From Mesaphorura yosii (Eukaryota; Arthropoda; Collembola; Poduromorpha; Tullbergiidae): 44,365 nucleotides of DNA. Under the pieces are notes generated by a model. That model was not told the origin of the DNA. It worked only from the letters and a program-made list of their open reading frames with translations, and did no database searches. How positions within the stretch are numbered: position 1 is the stretch's first letter; each line of letters opens with the position of its first letter. Shown here in pieces: positions 42,062-44,365 of this stretch. Location: contig WIXG01000517.1 in assembly GCA_009869945.1 (NCBI GenBank), forward strand, positions 1-44,365, given 5' to 3'. Position numbers and translations under genes: made by a program.

Positions 42062-43433
42062 TCACGTATCATTCGAAAACGGTAAAGGAACCACCTCGGC
42101 CACTTCCTCTTCCAGCAGTGACGAAATGTTTCCAGACGAGAAGGACGACTGAGGTGGGATAATCGCTATGCTCAGTGGCAGTTGCCGCCTTGAGGCGATG
42201 TCCGAATCCCCCGTGGAGCAGAGTGACCCGTGTTTCCTGGGCTTCACTGCAGGCGCGAAGCTGAAATCGCCGTCGCCGTACTTGGAGGCGAGCTCCGGAG
42301 AATTCTGAATCACGTACAGATTCGGCACAGAATTGTATCTGAGGTTCCGGTTCGCAAACACAAGTTTTGGAGCCGCGGCGGCGTAGACTTTATCAGCACG
42401 GGGGCGACTGCTGCTGTTGCTGCCTTGTCGATGCAGGAGCTCCGTCACGAAATTAAACGGGGACTTCAGGAAATTTAGCAAGATTTGCTTGCGAGTCCCA
42501 CCGCCTTCGCCTGTGCTGCAGTTGCTGCTTTTTCTCGACGAGTTTGACGCCTGCGAACTTGCGCAGGCCTTCGCTATGCTTTTGCTATTGTACTTAAAGT
42601 TTTCCGCACTGCTCGCTTTCTTGGTGCCCTCGGCCTGGCCGTCGAAGGCAGTTGTCATTTCCAGGTTGTCGATGAGGAGTCGCGGTTCAGAACAAAAACG
42701 GTACCTTCGTGACAATTGTTCGTTCTCTGCTGCTGTTGCGTCTGCTGTGTTAATTTGCAGTCTATTGATCCTGATCGCTGCTTGAGATGGCCAGCTTGAC
42801 CGTGGTTTTGAAGTTGTCACTGCATTGGCATTGGCACTCGCACCAGATGCAGATTTCTTGCCTGTACCAGTGCCCAATGCAGACACGGCCATGGCGGCAA
42901 TCGAAGACAGCACATTGCTGTGGTTATTATTCGTGAGTGTACGCAGGTTGCAGAGAGAAATGGGAACGATGAATCGTGGACGATGGAGGTAGACCGTGTA
43001 AATTGAGTCGTCCGCTTCATCAGACGATGCAGCAGACGAAGATGGCGATGACGCTGATGAGTCCTGATGAGTGTTCATAGGATTAGCGTTCCGCTTTTGC
43101 AAATCCTGAAATATGAAAGTAGAAGATGAAAATGTGCGTGTGCGTGGCTGTTGGCCTGACTGGTTCGATTCGTACCTTTGAACCCGCTGCTGCTGCTGAG
43201 ATTTCTCCAAGATTCTTTGTGCAAGTGATTGCCGCACTCACTAACGCCTCAGTCGCCGTCGTCTGCCTCGGTGGCCTGGCGATGGCACTTGGCTGTTGCT
43301 GCTGTTGTAGCTCTTCAGCCAAGAGGAGCTTTTCCACTTTCCACATTTCAGCATCAATCAATTCAATTTGTCGTTTGAAGACGCGGTTCTGTACTTCAGC
43401 ACGAAAATGGAGTTCCTTTGCATCTTCAGCCAT
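42062..43433 (-). CDS. hypothetical Ser-rich protein, unrecognised
   Basis: Two minus-strand exons, 43433-43176 and 43105-42062 (phase 0), give 433 residues. The start is the ATG at 43433 in good context. The N-terminal 50 residues look helical and charged (FKRQIELIDAEMWKVEKLL) and end in a Gln run. A Ser/Asp tract, an aromatic block (SIYTVYLHRPRFIVPISL), Ala/Ser/Asn-rich linkers, a hydrophobic block (ILLNFLKSPFNFVTELLHR) and an acidic C-terminus follow. No signal peptide, membrane segment or catalytic motif was seen, and I do not recognise a family. Support for coding comes from the long open second exon (347 codons), the frame-preserving intron and balanced codon use. It could be a scaffold or signalling adaptor, but that is a guess. 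Confidence 0.7.
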
Positions 43434-43871
43434 GAATCTTTTGTTTAAACAAAGTACAAAATGAAATCTACAGTGTAATGATTTTTGTCTCCTGCTGGCA
43501 CTGCTTGCTTATTGCTATTGGTTGTTATTTCGCACGCTGCTGCTTTTTCTCTTTTGTTTCTTTTTCCTTTGGTGAGAACAGAAGCAGACGGCGGTGAGCA
43601 ACCGCATCGCCGTTGCTCACCGGCGGTGCCTGCTAAAAAACCAAAGGTCTGCATTCGCCCCCCTACCCCTAAACATGTCAGCCAGGATTTCTCAAAGACT
43701 AAGCGAGATATCGAAAAAATGGCCGAAACACAAAAGACGCGTGTTCCGGCCTAGATTTGCGAAAACTGGTCAAACAAGCATTTCCGGTCTTCCCATTGTT
43801 ACTTTCGGGCAGTTGAAACTCTAAAAACCATGTTTTTCGATTATACCTTTTTTCTGTGAAGACTTTTATAG
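43434..43871. other. intergenic/transposon-flanking region
   Basis: Contains the upstream region of the minus-strand hypothetical gene and the approach to the Helitron-like frame. Plus-strand frames (43485-43754 and 43594-43824) are open but unrecognised. They could be decayed transposon sequence. Confidence 0.4.
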
Positions 43872-44365
43872 AATTTTTTCCCAGTTTTCAATTCTAGAAT
43901 ATATTTGACACATTTTAGGTTTCTCATCATCAAAATCAAGTGCGCCGTTTCGGAGATACAGGGCTCCAAATTTTTTCAATGGCGTAACTTTGACCCTCAT
44001 AAGGAACCGGACAATTATTATTACTCCCAATTATTACTATTCATGCCTTTCCGGGCAGAAGACTTTTGTAATAACAATCAATCGCCTAAAACTCTTTTTC
44101 AACAAAAGTTCAATTTACTACGCAAGCATGAAGAAAATCCAATTATTAACGTGCAACTTGGATTAAATTTGAACCAAGCCCTTCTCAGGATTACTGACTT
44201 TGCAAACAATGAAGATGACATTAACATTGACAATAACGTGCAAACGAGTTTCATGGATGAGATTGAGGACTTGGATCCACTTACAGAGCGAGAAGCTTTC
44301 CCAGATCCGCCCCGAATTGTTGCGGACATGCAAGCAATGGTCAATTCTCTAAACAGAGACCAGAA
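43872..44365 (+). mobile_element. Helitron-like Rep/helicase reading frame (partial, runs off the window)
   Basis: An uninterrupted plus-strand frame from 43872 (just after a TAG) to the window end, about 164 codons. From 43977 it reads QWRNFDPHKEPDNYYYSQLL then LFMPFR. This matches the block after the Rep domain of animal Helitron polyproteins, where an Asp/Pro...Glu-Asn-Tyr-Tyr segment leads into a Leu-rich P-W/F-R motif. The last codons (MVNSLNRDQ) look like the LNxxQ start of the PIF1-type helicase. The region between is acidic and Asn-rich. The 5' part of the frame (43872-43976) does not look like the conserved Rep core, so it may be intronic or degraded. Whether the element is intact cannot be judged from here. 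Confidence 0.55.

Noticed and set aside
42230..42785. Plus-strand frames of 82 and 122 codons
   Set aside because: Antisense to the long second exon of the hypothetical minus-strand gene, with no independent support.

Overview
The window reads as nuclear DNA of an animal: genes are split by GT-AG introns (46 nt up to about 2.6 kb), there are no operons or ribosome-binding sites, and poly(A) signals follow several stops. The gene set (IRE1, a motile-cilium coiled-coil protein, tandem small heat shock proteins, a SOCS2/CIS-type adaptor, peroxisomal alkyl-DHAP synthase, a GH19 chitinase with a peritrophin-type chitin-binding domain) and the TATA plus TCAGT-type initiators suggest an ecdysozoan with flagellated sperm or other motile cilia, for example a tardigrade or an early-branching arthropod such as a springtail. 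A nematode is unlikely because of the axonemal gene. The species cannot be decided from the sequence.

Layout. 1-9.8 kb is gene dense: the 3' nine exons of an IRE1 kinase/RNase gene (5' end outside the window), a CFAP184/CCDC96-like axonemal gene, then two tandem small HSP genes that share an intron position. 9.8-35.3 kb is gene poor. It holds one supported gene, a three-exon SOCS2/CIS-like SH2/SOCS-box gene (20.8-25.0 kb), surrounded by non-coding DNA that is rich in short tandem repeats and in STAT-type TTCYNRGAA palindromes. It also holds a 161-bp hAT-type MITE with a perfect 8-bp target-site duplication (32.6 kb). 35.3-44.4 kb is dense again: a secreted Gly/His-rich peptide gene (-), a seven-exon AGPS gene (+), a convergent four-exon GH19 chitinase gene (-), an unrecognised two-exon gene (-), and, running off the right edge, a Helitron-like replicase/helicase reading frame (+).

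How the parts fit. IRE1 and the small HSPs are stress/proteostasis genes but are separately transcribed. The SOCS gene is the natural candidate target of the STAT-like motif field, since SOCS genes are classical JAK/STAT negative-feedback targets. The GH19 chitinase and the Gly/His-rich peptide are secreted products that could act in cuticle/gut chitin turnover or defence. AGPS makes ether lipids in peroxisomes and here appears to be targeted by a C-terminal PTS1. All exon joins were derived by eye from reading frame, splice consensus and remembered family alignments. Motif counts are hand counts.
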